Of a stretch of DNA of 64,000 nt, positions 1 through 9,055 are shown one piece after another. Positions within the stretch are counted from its first letter, which is position 1, and every line of letters begins with the position of its first letter. The notes under the pieces were generated by a model. It had not been told where the DNA came from. It did not search any database and saw only the letters and a program-made list of their open reading frames with translations. The stretch is from positions 1,007,501 to 1,071,500 of the forward strand of contig NZ_CP049057.1 of the NCBI RefSeq assembly GCF_011044175.1, in the 5' to 3' direction. Made by a program: the position numbers and the translations under genes. The DNA comes from Rasiella rasia. Lineage in GTDB: Bacteria; Bacteroidota; Bacteroidia; Flavobacteriales; Flavobacteriaceae.

Positions 1-157
1 ACAGAATGGTCTAGATATTACTACTGGAGCTTTTGAAGGCCTACATTCTAGAGTGGTATTGGTTTTAGATGAGAATAATACTATTCTTTATAGTGAACAG
101 GTGCCAGAAATTGGACAAGCACCCAACTACGAAAACGCATTAAATGCATTAAAATAA
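1..157 (+). CDS. tpx: Thiol peroxidase, C-terminal part (5' end outside window)
   Basis: About 51 C-terminal residues are visible, ending at a TAA that shares one base with the next ATG (TAATG). The segment with GLHSRVVLVLD followed by a VPEI motif and an ALNALK end is the typical C-terminus of Tpx, an atypical 2-Cys peroxiredoxin that reduces lipid and hydrogen peroxides with thioredoxin. The peroxidatic and resolving cysteines lie upstream of the window, so activity cannot be judged. The overlap with the next gene suggests co-transcription. Confidence 0.8.
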   Translation, partial: QNGLDITTGAFEGLHSRVVLVLDENNTILYSEQVPEIGQAPNYENALNALK

Positions 158-516
158 TGTGGAACACTTTTCTAGGCAAACGTCTTAAAGGCTTTAAATA
201 CGCAGCGAAAGGTGCCTATATGCTGGTGCGTCATGAAGCGAGTATACAGGTACAGTTTGTTATTTCATTAATTATGATTGGTGCTGGCTTTTACTTTGAA
301 ATTTCCGCAACAGAGTGGATGTTTCAGATGTTGGCTATTGGGTTAGTTCTTAGCGTTGAAGGCTTAAATACCGCTGCCGAAGAAATTGCAAATTTTGTTC
401 ACCCAGACTTCCATAATAAGATTGGTTATATTAAAGACGTTGCCGCGGGTGCTGTATTCTTTGCCGCTGGCATTGCCATAGTGGTAGGTTGTATTATTTA
501 TATTCCGAAGTTTTAA
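157..516 (+). CDS. dgkA: Diacylglycerol kinase family membrane protein
   Basis: A 119-residue protein with three hydrophobic segments. It carries the DgkA signature around residues 67-90: SVEGLNTAAEEIANF, then a conserved KDVAAGAV segment. The glutamates of the EGLNTAxE motif bind the metal-nucleotide in this family. DgkA proteins phosphorylate diacylglycerol or undecaprenol in the inner membrane; the sequence does not tell which lipid is used here. The length matches the family (about 120 residues). The start overlaps the tpx stop by one base, so translation is probably coupled. Confidence 0.9.
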   Translation: MWNTFLGKRLKGFKYAAKGAYMLVRHEASIQVQFVISLIMIGAGFYFEISATEWMFQMLAIGLVLSVEGLNTAAEEIANFVHPDFHNKIGYIKDVAAGAVFFAAGIAIVVGCIIYIPKF

Positions 517-517
517 T

Positions 518-982
518 ATGAAATGGATTTTACTTACCATATGCGCCCTTTCGCTTACTAGCTGTTCTTACCTTACTGAGTTTTATATTTACAATACTTC
601 GGAAGGTGAAATTCATATAACCTATACCACAAAACGAGTAACTAATCAGTATCCTTTTATTACAAACCCTGTTGTAAAAGATTTTCGAAGTTTTACACGC
701 GTAAAAGATCCTACCCAACCAAAAACAATTGCACTTTCTGCAGACTCTTTAACCATAAAGGTCACCTTACTTCCTAAACAGGCATTATATATTGGTGCAG
801 AAAGTAATTTTAACTTAAACAGTGCGTCTGATCGACATGATCTTGTTCAGAATTTAGAGTCACTACATATAGTAACTTCAACAGACAGCATCACATTAAC
901 CCCCGATGTCATTCTACCTTATTTTGAAGAGTTCGATTACGAACATGTTGGAATCATATTTCCGCTTAAAAAGGAGCAATAA
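518..982 (+). CDS. Small lipoprotein of unknown function
   Basis: 154 residues. The N-terminus is a lipoprotein signal peptide with a lipobox ending LTSC at residue 16, so the mature protein should be anchored in a membrane from the periplasmic side. The rest looks beta-rich (YIYNTSEGEIHITY, then TIKVTLLPKQALYIG) with no motif I recognise. It begins one base after the dgkA stop, so it probably belongs to the same transcript. Function unknown. Confidence 0.7.
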   Translation: MKWILLTICALSLTSCSYLTEFYIYNTSEGEIHITYTTKRVTNQYPFITNPVVKDFRSFTRVKDPTQPKTIALSADSLTIKVTLLPKQALYIGAESNFNLNSASDRHDLVQNLESLHIVTSTDSITLTPDVILPYFEEFDYEHVGIIFPLKKEQ

Positions 983-1037
983 GAGCCTTCAAAAACCCTA
1001 TTTTCACACATCTTTCTGAAACTACCCAAACGGGTAA

Positions 1038-1068
1038 TTGACACGCTAACACATTGGTTGTAAGTTTG
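1038..1068 (+). promoter_or_regulatory. Flavobacterial-type promoter for the VWA gene
   Basis: TTG at 1038-1040, a 20-base spacer, then TAAGTTTG at 1061-1068, matching the Bacteroidota primary sigma consensus TTG-N17-23-TAnnTTTG. The ATG at 1130 lies about 60 bases downstream. Confidence 0.6.
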
Positions 1069-1129
1069 TTTCCAATAAATTTATTGTTGTAAATTTAAAT
1101 TTAGCCACTAACTAATATATTATCGTATC

Positions 1130-2539
1130 ATGAAAAAATTACTTCTGATTCTTTGTCTGGTTTTTCTCGCTAATCTAGCGTTTGGACAAAACAAGCAAAA
1201 TCCTGAAACACCCTCGCCTATCATCTTTATTTATGATGCTAGTGGTTCTATGTGGGGACAAATGGAGGGCAAAACCAAAATGGAAATCGCTTCGACAGTA
1301 CTTTCTACTTCTATAAACGACTTTGCTGAAAATCAGCAAATTGGTTTAATTGCTTATGGCCATAGAAAAAAGGGGGATTGTCGCGATGTGGAAACATTAT
1401 TGCCAATGTCTAACACTTCTAAAAGTAAAGTAGCAACCGCTGTTAAAAATATTAAACCATTAGGAAAAACACCACTAGCCTATACGGCAGAAACGGTAAT
1501 TGGGCAGCTTAGAACTTCAAAACAAAAAGCGACCATTGTTTTAATAACAGATGGTATTGAGTCTTGCGATGGTGACATCTGTAAGGTAGTTTCCGCAGCA
1601 AAAAAAGAAGGAATCGATTTTAAACTACATATTGTAGGTTTCGGACTAAAGAAAGGCGAAACAGAACAACTTAAATGTGCCGCAAAGGCAGGCGATGGTA
1701 ACTATTACGACGCTGCAGATGCTAGCGGACTAGGAGATGCAATGACTTTAGTAGCGTCAGAAACTGTAGACAAGCCCGATGGAAATCACGGAGTGTATGC
1801 CACTATGAATGGAGAAGCTATTGATGCATATGTTAAGGCATATAAAGCAGGAACCGATAATGAAGCAGGCTACAAGCGAACTTATAGAGACACTGCCTTC
1901 GTCTTTCTCCCTCAAGAAACATACGATTTGGTGGTTAGACCTTTAGAAAACTCTAAAGTAAAGCCAATTACAATAAAAAATGTACAAACGTCTGATGACA
2001 AACTCACTTACACTATTGTAAGCTTTGATGGCGGAACACTTGCAGTCACCACGACAAATAATGGTGAAGGCTGGGATAGTACATTAAAAATAAAGGATGC
2101 AGATGGTAAGGTTGTAAACGGGGCTAGAACATATGGAAAAACTAAAGAAATTGAATTAAATGCTGGCACCTATAGCATCGATATTCAGGCATTAGTAATG
2201 AAAGGGCTTAACACCACAACTACCATAAAAGATCAGGTAATTGTTGGAGGGCAAACAACAAATGTGTCTTTTGACTTTGAAACCGGGCAAGCGAGTATTG
2301 CGGGAACTTACAATGGTGAGCAATATGATGTTGGTGTAAAGATTAAAGATGCGGCAACGGGCGAGATTGTTTATGGAGGTAGAACCTACAAGAAATTTAG
2401 AGATGTTATTCTAAATCCTGGTACATATAATGTTACATTAGTAGAGGTGGGCGTATACAATTCTTCTGCAAAAAGCGCTCAATTTACTATGGAAGTTAAA
2501 AAAGGAGAAACGGTAACTGTCTCAAAGGAAATTAAATAA
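1130..2539 (+). CDS. Secreted von Willebrand factor A domain protein with two tandem C-terminal beta repeats
   Basis: 469 residues. Residues 1-20 are a signal peptide ending FGQ. A VWA domain spans about 30-215 and has a complete MIDAS metal site: DASGS at 36-40, a threonine in KTPLAY near 113, and ITDG near 139-142. It should bind a divalent metal and a partner protein outside the cytoplasm. The C-terminus holds two copies of an 84-residue domain (about 301-384 and 386-469), each with a VKIKDA-type strand, a GxRTYxK motif and an NxGTY turn. The gene overlaps the next by one base and forms a small operon with the two unknowns downstream. The binding partner is not evident. Confidence 0.8.
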   Translation: MKKLLLILCLVFLANLAFGQNKQNPETPSPIIFIYDASGSMWGQMEGKTKMEIASTVLSTSINDFAENQQIGLIAYGHRKKGDCRDVETLLPMSNTSKSKVATAVKNIKPLGKTPLAYTAETVIGQLRTSKQKATIVLITDGIESCDGDICKVVSAAKKEGIDFKLHIVGFGLKKGETEQLKCAAKAGDGNYYDAADASGLGDAMTLVASETVDKPDGNHGVYATMNGEAIDAYVKAYKAGTDNEAGYKRTYRDTAFVFLPQETYDLVVRPLENSKVKPITIKNVQTSDDKLTYTIVSFDGGTLAVTTTNNGEGWDSTLKIKDADGKVVNGARTYGKTKEIELNAGTYSIDIQALVMKGLNTTTTIKDQVIVGGQTTNVSFDFETGQASIAGTYNGEQYDVGVKIKDAATGEIVYGGRTYKKFRDVILNPGTYNVTLVEVGVYNSSAKSAQFTMEVKKGETVTVSKEIK

Positions 2540-3183
2540 TGTGGAAACAATTAATTAAACGTGTAGGTATCACAAGCTTTGTGTTGTGCTTTGGAATACA
2601 AGTTATGCTAGCACAACAAAGTACATTAGGTGAAGGCTTTTTTACACCAAACACTAAAGATGTAGCAGTGCTTTACCTGTATGATACCCCTAATAGTAAA
2701 GCAGGATCCCAAGAACGGGCGATAGACAGCATAACTTTTACTAAGAGACACGGCAATTATGTAGATGGAATTGGGTATGCCCCAAAGGGTTTTGAACCTT
2801 TTAATGAAAAATTAGACTACGGAATCTTTATTATGAGAGTGAAGCGTTTAGGAGTTGATTATACTGAAATTGTAATTAACGAAAGTACGGGTACCACCGC
2901 ATATGTGCACACCTACAGCGGAAATTTTATGAGTTGGGGACAGTTTATGTTGAATTGTCACTCTGTAGAATTTATAGATAAAAACCAAAAAGTATATGAC
3001 CACCCAATGGTTAAATCGGCTGGGCGTATTATTACTCCTGCCTATTTTAAACCTCGCTACGTCATGGGCGATTGGATGGAAGTAGAAATTTTAGCAGACG
3101 ACTACAATACAGTAAAAGGAAAATGCTGGATACGATGGAAAAAAGATGGAAAACTGCTTATAAACTACAATCTATTCGCTTGA
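2539..3183 (+). CDS. Exported protein of unknown function, shares a C-terminal domain with the next gene
   Basis: 214 residues with a signal peptide (about 1-25, ending MLAQQ). No known motif. Its C-terminal 110 or so residues align with the end of the protein encoded at 3237-4217: both have YGIxxxxV near the domain start, a (V/I)(E/D)F(I/L) strand, and a shared ending WxxWKKxxKLLINY. The start codon overlaps the VWA stop (TAATG), which implies coupled translation. The product is probably periplasmic or secreted and functionally linked to the VWA protein. Confidence 0.65.
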   Translation: MWKQLIKRVGITSFVLCFGIQVMLAQQSTLGEGFFTPNTKDVAVLYLYDTPNSKAGSQERAIDSITFTKRHGNYVDGIGYAPKGFEPFNEKLDYGIFIMRVKRLGVDYTEIVINESTGTTAYVHTYSGNFMSWGQFMLNCHSVEFIDKNQKVYDHPMVKSAGRIITPAYFKPRYVMGDWMEVEILADDYNTVKGKCWIRWKKDGKLLINYNLFA

Positions 3184-3236
3184 TGAAATGTACGTCTAGA
3201 GGAAACAAATAATACAATGCCTAATTCCTGAAAATC

Positions 3237-4217
3237 ATGAAAAATTTCTTTAAGCCCGCTCGACTCGCATTTTACGTTTTAATGCTCTTCGTATTTTTTT
3301 TAATAGGTCTCTTTTTTGCTGGTTATATTGAAGCAGGCAAAAATCAGGGTCTGGCTGGAGGCGCCATAGTCTTAGGGTATGGAGTTATGTTTGGTGGTAT
3401 TGCTTTTGTTGCATCGTTTTTTATTGCTCATTTCCTAGAAATCTCTAAAATTAAGGTTATTAATTGGGTGCTCCTGGCAGTGCTCTTGGGTACTTGTGGG
3501 TATACATATTTTGAGTATAAAGATAAAAATGCGCGTCAAGAAGAGCGTAATAAGCCGTTTCAAAATAAAAACACCTCTCCTACTGAAGAGACAATACCTG
3601 TTTCGGCCAACTTACTTATGAAACTTGATACTCCATTAAGCAAACATGAACTTGGTTTAGGTTTTTATAAGCACAATTTTTACAAAGAACCTACCCTCTA
3701 TTTTTATGGAAACATAACGCATGGCAAAAGTGTAAATGAGCACACCCCTCAAGACAGTCTTGCCTTAGGACGGGATACATTTGGTGATTTTACACTACTT
3801 TCTGCCCCGCCTTGGCTCTTACCCGAATCTATGAATCAGCAATTTGGCATTGCTTATCTAAAAGTAATTGCAGTAGGTCGTGAGTTTGTTGTTGTTGAAG
3901 GCAATTCACAAAATGGGCAGAAAGTGCGCATCAAAAAACAAGGAGGCGAACTACTTTATTGGCCAGATTTTCTACTCTCAACAAATAGTATTGATTTTCT
4001 AAATGCACAAGCACAAGTCCCAAAAATTAAGCCCTTTCACGAAGCAAGTGATGTTAACACTGCTTTTGAGCATATGGCAATACTAGAAATACAAGGAGAA
4101 TGGGCTTTGGTTGAACTTAAGGACAAAGGGCTTCGCCAAGTAGACAAAGGTTATATACAATGGAAAAAAGGAGATAAACTCCTTATAAATTACATCCTGC
4201 CTAATATAGAATCATAA
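3237..4217 (+). CDS. Membrane protein of unknown function with the shared C-terminal domain
   Basis: 326 residues. Three hydrophobic segments lie in the first 100 residues (about 10-30, 42-65 and 75-92), followed by a soluble region. The last 115 or so residues resemble the C-terminus of the preceding protein, ending IQWKKGDKLLINY. The soluble domain presumably sits in the periplasm, though the topology is not certain. It begins 53 bases after the previous stop and is probably in the same operon. I do not recognise a family. Confidence 0.65.
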   Translation: MKNFFKPARLAFYVLMLFVFFLIGLFFAGYIEAGKNQGLAGGAIVLGYGVMFGGIAFVASFFIAHFLEISKIKVINWVLLAVLLGTCGYTYFEYKDKNARQEERNKPFQNKNTSPTEETIPVSANLLMKLDTPLSKHELGLGFYKHNFYKEPTLYFYGNITHGKSVNEHTPQDSLALGRDTFGDFTLLSAPPWLLPESMNQQFGIAYLKVIAVGREFVVVEGNSQNGQKVRIKKQGGELLYWPDFLLSTNSIDFLNAQAQVPKIKPFHEASDVNTAFEHMAILEIQGEWALVELKDKGLRQVDKGYIQWKKGDKLLINYILPNIES

Positions 4218-4268
4218 GCCATTAGCAGGGCAAATCGTTACAAAAGCATTTATAAAATTTTATTCGGT

Positions 4269-4295
4269 TTGTGCCGTTTGATATTTGTATTTTTG
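4269..4295 (+). promoter_or_regulatory. Likely promoter of ftsK
   Basis: TTG at 4269-4271, a 16-base spacer, and TATTTTTG at 4288-4295, fitting TAnnTTTG, 21 bases before the ATG at 4317. The spacer is one base shorter than usual. Confidence 0.45.
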
Positions 4296-4316
4296 TGAAT
4301 AGCGAACCCAACCTAG

Positions 4317-6707
4317 ATGGCGAAGAAGAAAACTTCAAAAACAAAAAAGACTAAAACTCCGCGTAAAAAGATGACATTTACGCTTTCTAAACAACACAAG
4401 ATTGTGCTAGGAAGCTTTTTAGCGCTAATGGGAGTGGCATTGCTTATTTCGTTTGCTTCTTACTTTTTTACGTGGCAGACCGATCAAAGCCAGGTAGGGA
4501 TTTTAGCGCGAGAGACTGAAACAGCAAACTGGCTAAATAAGTTTGGAAGTAATGTAGGGCATTTCTTTGTGTACCGCGGCTTCGGAATTGCATCATTTAT
4601 TTTTGCCTTTTTAATTACGCTCACAGGGGTGTATCTCTTTTTAGATTACGCAAAAAAACAACTGCTCAATTTTTGGTTTTGGGGGCTTTTAGTTATGATT
4701 TGGATTTCAGCGTTCTTCGGATTTTTTACTGAAACTTCCTCTCTATTAAGTGGTGTTATTGGGTATGAGTTAAACGACTTATCACAAGACTATCTCGGGC
4801 TTATTGGAACCATATTAATTATGGCGTTCTTAGCAATTGTGTATTTGGTACTTCGGTTAAAGCTTACACCCGAAATGGCGATTGCGGCTTTCAGAAAAAC
4901 AAAAAACGATATAAAAGAAGATTTTTCTACTTCAGAAAATATCAATCAGACAGATTACGAGAAAGAGGTTGTTGAAACGCTAGATGTAAAAACAACTCAA
5001 GTTTCCGAAGAAAAAACATCGAGCATTGAAATTGTAACCCCTCCCACCGAAACTATTGAAGAGCCGGTGCTTAAAACCGTTGTTCAAAAAGAAATAGCCT
5101 CGGAAGTAGATGTTGCTATGGAAGTAGAGACCACGGCAGAAGAAGAAACCGTAGAGGAAAACCTCAGCAAAAAGCTGGTTGAAGATTTCGGACAGTTTGA
5201 TCCTACGCTGGAGTTGAGCAACTTTAAGTTTCCTACCATAGAGCTTTTAAAAGATTATACTGCTGGAAAAGGGATTACCATAAACCAAGAAGAGTTAGAA
5301 GAAAATAAAAACCGTATTGTAGAAACCCTTCTAAATTATAAGATTGGCATTTCTAATATTAAGGCAACGGTTGGTCCTACAGTAACACTGTATGAAATTG
5401 TTCCAGAAGCGGGAATTAGAATTTCTAAGATTAAAAATTTGGAAGATGATATTGCCTTATCGCTTTCGGCACTAGGCATTAGAATTATTGCTCCTATCCC
5501 TGGTCGTGGTACTATTGGTATTGAGGTTCCTAATAAGAATCCGCGTATTGTTAGCATGCGTTCTGCAATTGCATCGCCAAAATTTCAGAATGCTGAAATG
5601 GAACTACCTCTCACCCTTGGTAAAACTATTAGCAACGAGACTTTTGTTGTAGATCTCGCTAAAATGCCGCACCTTTTAATGGCTGGAGCCACCGGACAAG
5701 GTAAATCTGTTGGACTAAATGCAATTCTCACATCGCTGCTTTACAAAAAGCATCCTGCAGAAGTAAAATTTGTGTTGGTAGACCCTAAAAAGGTGGAACT
5801 TACCCTGTTCAATAAAATTGAACGACACTACCTAGCAAAACTTCCAGATACTGAAGAAGCTATTATTACAGACACCAACAAAGTAATTAACACGCTTAAT
5901 TCGCTTTGTATTGAAATGGACGATCGCTACAACCTCCTTAAAGATGCGATGTGCCGAAATATTAAAGAATACAACACCAAATTTAAAAACCGAAAGTTAA
6001 ATCCGAACGACGGACACAAATTTCTGCCTTACATTGTTTTAGTAATAGATGAGTTTGCAGATTTAATCATGACGGCAGGTAAAGAAGTAGAAACGCCTAT
6101 CGCCAGGTTGGCACAATTGGCGCGTGCCATTGGTATTCATTTAATTGTAGCCACACAAAGACCTTCTGTAAATGTAATTACCGGTATAATTAAAGCTAAT
6201 TTCCCTGCGAGGATTGCCTTTAGAGTAACTAGCAAGATAGATTCTAGAACAATTTTAGATTCTGGTGGTGCCGATCAATTAATAGGGCGTGGAGATATGT
6301 TGTATACCCAAGGTAATGATTTAACCCGTATACAATGTGCTTTTGTAGACACCCCAGAAGTGGCAGATATCACAGACTATATTGGCAGTCAGAAAGCGTA
6401 TGCAAGTGCTCATTTGCTTCCAGAATACGTAGGAGAAGAAGGTGGCACAACAATTGATAATAACATTGAAGAACGTGATAAATTGTTTCGTGATGCTGCC
6501 GAAGTTTTGGTCATTGCACAGCAAGGATCGGCTTCGTTATTACAGCGAAAGTTGAAGCTTGGTTACAATAGAGCAGGACGAATTATAGACCAGTTGGAAG
6601 CAGCTGGGATTGTAGGCCCATTTGAAGGAAGTAAAGCAAGACAAGTACTCGTTCCAACAATAGATGCATTAAACCAACATTTAGAAAACGAACATGAAGA
6701 TCTTTAA
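4317..6707 (+). CDS. ftsK: DNA translocase FtsK/SpoIIIE
   Basis: 796 residues. A basic N-terminus is followed by about four membrane segments (to residue 180), an acidic linker (about 205-290), and the motor. Walker A is GATGQGKS at about 457-464, and Walker B (VLVIDEF) lies near residue 575. The C-terminal 60 or so residues form the winged-helix gamma domain that reads KOPS-type polar sequences (LQRKLKLGYNRAGRIIDQLE). The protein pumps DNA at the division septum to resolve chromosome dimers and clear the septum. The length is typical for Bacteroidota FtsK, which has a short linker. The lolA gene follows at once. Confidence 0.96.
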   Translation: MAKKKTSKTKKTKTPRKKMTFTLSKQHKIVLGSFLALMGVALLISFASYFFTWQTDQSQVGILARETETANWLNKFGSNVGHFFVYRGFGIASFIFAFLITLTGVYLFLDYAKKQLLNFWFWGLLVMIWISAFFGFFTETSSLLSGVIGYELNDLSQDYLGLIGTILIMAFLAIVYLVLRLKLTPEMAIAAFRKTKNDIKEDFSTSENINQTDYEKEVVETLDVKTTQVSEEKTSSIEIVTPPTETIEEPVLKTVVQKEIASEVDVAMEVETTAEEETVEENLSKKLVEDFGQFDPTLELSNFKFPTIELLKDYTAGKGITINQEELEENKNRIVETLLNYKIGISNIKATVGPTVTLYEIVPEAGIRISKIKNLEDDIALSLSALGIRIIAPIPGRGTIGIEVPNKNPRIVSMRSAIASPKFQNAEMELPLTLGKTISNETFVVDLAKMPHLLMAGATGQGKSVGLNAILTSLLYKKHPAEVKFVLVDPKKVELTLFNKIERHYLAKLPDTEEAIITDTNKVINTLNSLCIEMDDRYNLLKDAMCRNIKEYNTKFKNRKLNPNDGHKFLPYIVLVIDEFADLIMTAGKEVETPIARLAQLARAIGIHLIVATQRPSVNVITGIIKANFPARIAFRVTSKIDSRTILDSGGADQLIGRGDMLYTQGNDLTRIQCAFVDTPEVADITDYIGSQKAYASAHLLPEYVGEEGGTTIDNNIEERDKLFRDAAEVLVIAQQGSASLLQRKLKLGYNRAGRIIDQLEAAGIVGPFEGSKARQVLVPTIDALNQHLENEHEDL

Positions 6708-6708
6708 A

Positions 6709-7350
6709 ATGAAAAACTTAGTATTAATAGCATTTACGCTATTTGCCTTTTCTTTTGCGAATGCGCAAGACGCGAAGGGATTGTTGAAAGAAGTTTCGGC
6801 GAAAGCCAAAAGTTACGACAATATTGCAATCGATTTTAAGTACAATTTAAGTAACGCTAAAGAAGGAATTAACCAAGATACTCGAGGTGATGTTACTATT
6901 GTGGGTGATAAATATGTATTGCACATGTTAGGCACAACAACTATGTTTGATGGAGCAAAAATATATACTGTAGTTCCGGAAGACGAAGAGGTAACGATTT
7001 CAAATTACAACCCTGCAGAAGACAAACAGATTACACCAAGTAAAATGTTGACCTTCTACGAAAAAGGATATACCTATAAAATGGATGTAGTACAAAATGT
7101 AAAGGGACGTAAAATTCAGTTTGTAAAATTAATTCCAATAGACTCTAAAGCAGAGATTAAGGATATTTTATTAGGAGTAGATGCGCAAACAAAGCATATC
7201 TACAAATTGATACAGACAGATGCCAACGGTACTAAATACACGCTAACGGTAAATTCTTTTAAAACCAATCAGCCTGTAAGTAAAGGGATGTTTACCTTTG
7301 ATGAAGCCAAGTATAAAAAAGACGGCTATTACATCAATAAATTAGACTAA
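6709..7350 (+). CDS. lolA: LolA-like outer-membrane lipoprotein carrier
   Basis: 213 residues from this ATG, which follows the ftsK TAA directly. An alternative in-frame ATG at 6694 overlaps ftsK and only adds five residues. The signal peptide ends FANAQ. The mature part fits the LolA fold, with alternating strands such as GDVTIVGDKYVLHM and MFDGAKIYTVVPED. LolA binds lipoproteins in its hydrophobic cavity and shuttles them across the periplasm to the outer membrane. Its place beside a lipopolysaccharide-export permease gene fits an envelope-assembly operon. Sequence identity in this family is low, so the call rests on the pattern and the context. Confidence 0.85.
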   Translation: MKNLVLIAFTLFAFSFANAQDAKGLLKEVSAKAKSYDNIAIDFKYNLSNAKEGINQDTRGDVTIVGDKYVLHMLGTTTMFDGAKIYTVVPEDEEVTISNYNPAEDKQITPSKMLTFYEKGYTYKMDVVQNVKGRKIQFVKLIPIDSKAEIKDILLGVDAQTKHIYKLIQTDANGTKYTLTVNSFKTNQPVSKGMFTFDEAKYKKDGYYINKLD

Positions 7351-7357
7351 GCTTCTG

Positions 7358-8980
7358 GTGAAAATACTAGACCGGTACATATTGGTAACATATTTGAAGA
7401 CGTTTGCGAGCGTCTTCATTATTTTAATGTTCATTTTTGTACTACAAAGTATTTGGCTATACATTTCTGAATTAGCAGGAAAAGATTTGGATGTTTGGAT
7501 TGTTCTGAAATTTCTTTGGTTCTTCTCTCCTAAGCTTATTCCCATGGTGTTACCACTTACCATTTTGGTCACCTCATTGATGGTTTTTGGTAGTTTTGCC
7601 GAAAAATACGAGTTCGCTGCAATGAAGTCTACAGGTATCTCTTTACAGCGGGCCATGCGTAGTCTTATTTTTTTTATCGTCGGACTTGCAGCACTAGCTT
7701 TCTTCTTTTCAAACAACGTTATTCCCTATTCTGAATATAAATGGCAAAACCTAAGGCGTAACATCGCACAGTTAAGTCCGTCGATGGTGATAAGCGAAGG
7801 ACAATTTAGTCAAATTGGAGACGATTTCAATATTAAGGTAGACCGAAAACATGGAGATCGCGATCAATATTTAGAGGGTGTAACCATTCACAAGAAAAAT
7901 CCTAAGAGGCCAAATGGAAATTACATTGTCATGAAGGCAGACCAAGGAGAATTAATAGGTGAAGAAGATAGCAACACCCTAACGCTGCTGTTAGAACGTG
8001 TTAATTATTATGAAGACGTACAAGTAAAAGATATTAAGGAGCGGCAACGTTTACCATTTGCTAAAAGCTATTTAGACGAATATGCCATTAACTTAGATCT
8101 TACAAAGTTTAATAGCGTAGATGTAGATCAAGAAAATGACCTTAACAGTCATAATATGTACCAAGTTCATGAATTGGTTGATGTAATAGACACGCTTTCT
8201 AATGCCTATTCTGAAGACATTGTGGTTTTTTCTGACCAGATGTACTTTCGTACTGGATTGACAAAGTTTAACGATGAAAAAGTAGCAGACAGCGTAGCGG
8301 TAGAAAACCCGAAAGAAATACTAGACATTGTGCATCCAAACCGAAAGTTAGAGATTATTGGGCAAGCCCTAAATAATGTTAAACAGACCCAACAATCTAT
8401 TAGTGCAAAGAAGAATGAGTTTCAGATTAAAACCAAACGTCTTAATAAGCACGAAATAGCCTTGCATGATAAATTTGCATTGGCTATTGCCTGCATCATT
8501 TTATTCTTTGTAGGTGCTCCCTTAGGTGCTATTATTCGCAAAGGAGGAATGGGACTTCCAATGGTAATCGCAATCTTATTATTCTTAACGTATCATTTCA
8601 TCGGTATTTTTGCAAAGAACAGCGCAGAAGATGGTACGATGCACCCGTTTTATGCCACGTGGATTAGTACTGCCATAATGTTTCCGTTAAGTATATGGCT
8701 TACGTATCGAGCCACAACAGACCAAGGTGTTTTTGATTTCGATGCTTTCTTTCAACGTATTGCGAAGCTCTTCGGAAAAAAGGATACAGATGCAGCCATT
8801 GTAAATGGAGAACAAGCTATTTTACTCACACAGCAAGAGAAAGCGTTAGTGTTGTCTAGAAATGACAAGCAACTTATTGAAATCGTGAAAAACGCGAATA
8901 CTCAGGAAAATTCTCAAGAAGTCATTAAAGCCGCTAAAGAGCAACTTAAGATGAAAGGTTACGATTTAGAAAATCTATAG
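7358..8980 (+). CDS. LptF/LptG-type lipopolysaccharide export permease (YjgP/YjgQ family)
   Basis: 540 residues starting at GTG 7358, seven bases after the lolA stop. The N-terminus (MKILDRYILVTYLKTF) is the classic start of LptF/LptG. About six membrane segments are split three and three around a large periplasmic beta-jellyroll (about 115-330), where LPS passes. The GAPLGAIIRKGGMGLPM motif in the second membrane block is a family hallmark. These permeases work with the LptB ATPase to extract LPS from the inner membrane. A C-terminal cytoplasmic tail of about 80 residues makes it longer than the proteobacterial form. I cannot tell LptF from LptG. Confidence 0.9.
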   Translation: MKILDRYILVTYLKTFASVFIILMFIFVLQSIWLYISELAGKDLDVWIVLKFLWFFSPKLIPMVLPLTILVTSLMVFGSFAEKYEFAAMKSTGISLQRAMRSLIFFIVGLAALAFFFSNNVIPYSEYKWQNLRRNIAQLSPSMVISEGQFSQIGDDFNIKVDRKHGDRDQYLEGVTIHKKNPKRPNGNYIVMKADQGELIGEEDSNTLTLLLERVNYYEDVQVKDIKERQRLPFAKSYLDEYAINLDLTKFNSVDVDQENDLNSHNMYQVHELVDVIDTLSNAYSEDIVVFSDQMYFRTGLTKFNDEKVADSVAVENPKEILDIVHPNRKLEIIGQALNNVKQTQQSISAKKNEFQIKTKRLNKHEIALHDKFALAIACIILFFVGAPLGAIIRKGGMGLPMVIAILLFLTYHFIGIFAKNSAEDGTMHPFYATWISTAIMFPLSIWLTYRATTDQGVFDFDAFFQRIAKLFGKKDTDAAIVNGEQAILLTQQEKALVLSRNDKQLIEIVKNANTQENSQEVIKAAKEQLKMKGYDLENL

Positions 8981-9030
8981 TTTAATAGGTAACTTTACTA
9001 AAAACAAAAACGCTCCTGCTCCCAATTTCT

Positions 9031-9038
9031 TATCTTTG
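9031..9038 (+). promoter_or_regulatory. Promoter -7 element upstream of ribB
   Basis: TATCTTTG fits TAnnTTTG and sits 17 bases before the ATG at 9056. No clear TTG is seen at the -33 distance. The short leader leaves no room for an FMN riboswitch. Confidence 0.4.
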
Positions 9039-9055
9039 TAGTCTAATTTTGGAAC

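Noticed and set aside
8981-9055. FMN riboswitch before ribB
   Set aside because: Only 75 bases separate the genes, and the promoter element at 9031-9038 leaves no room for an aptamer.
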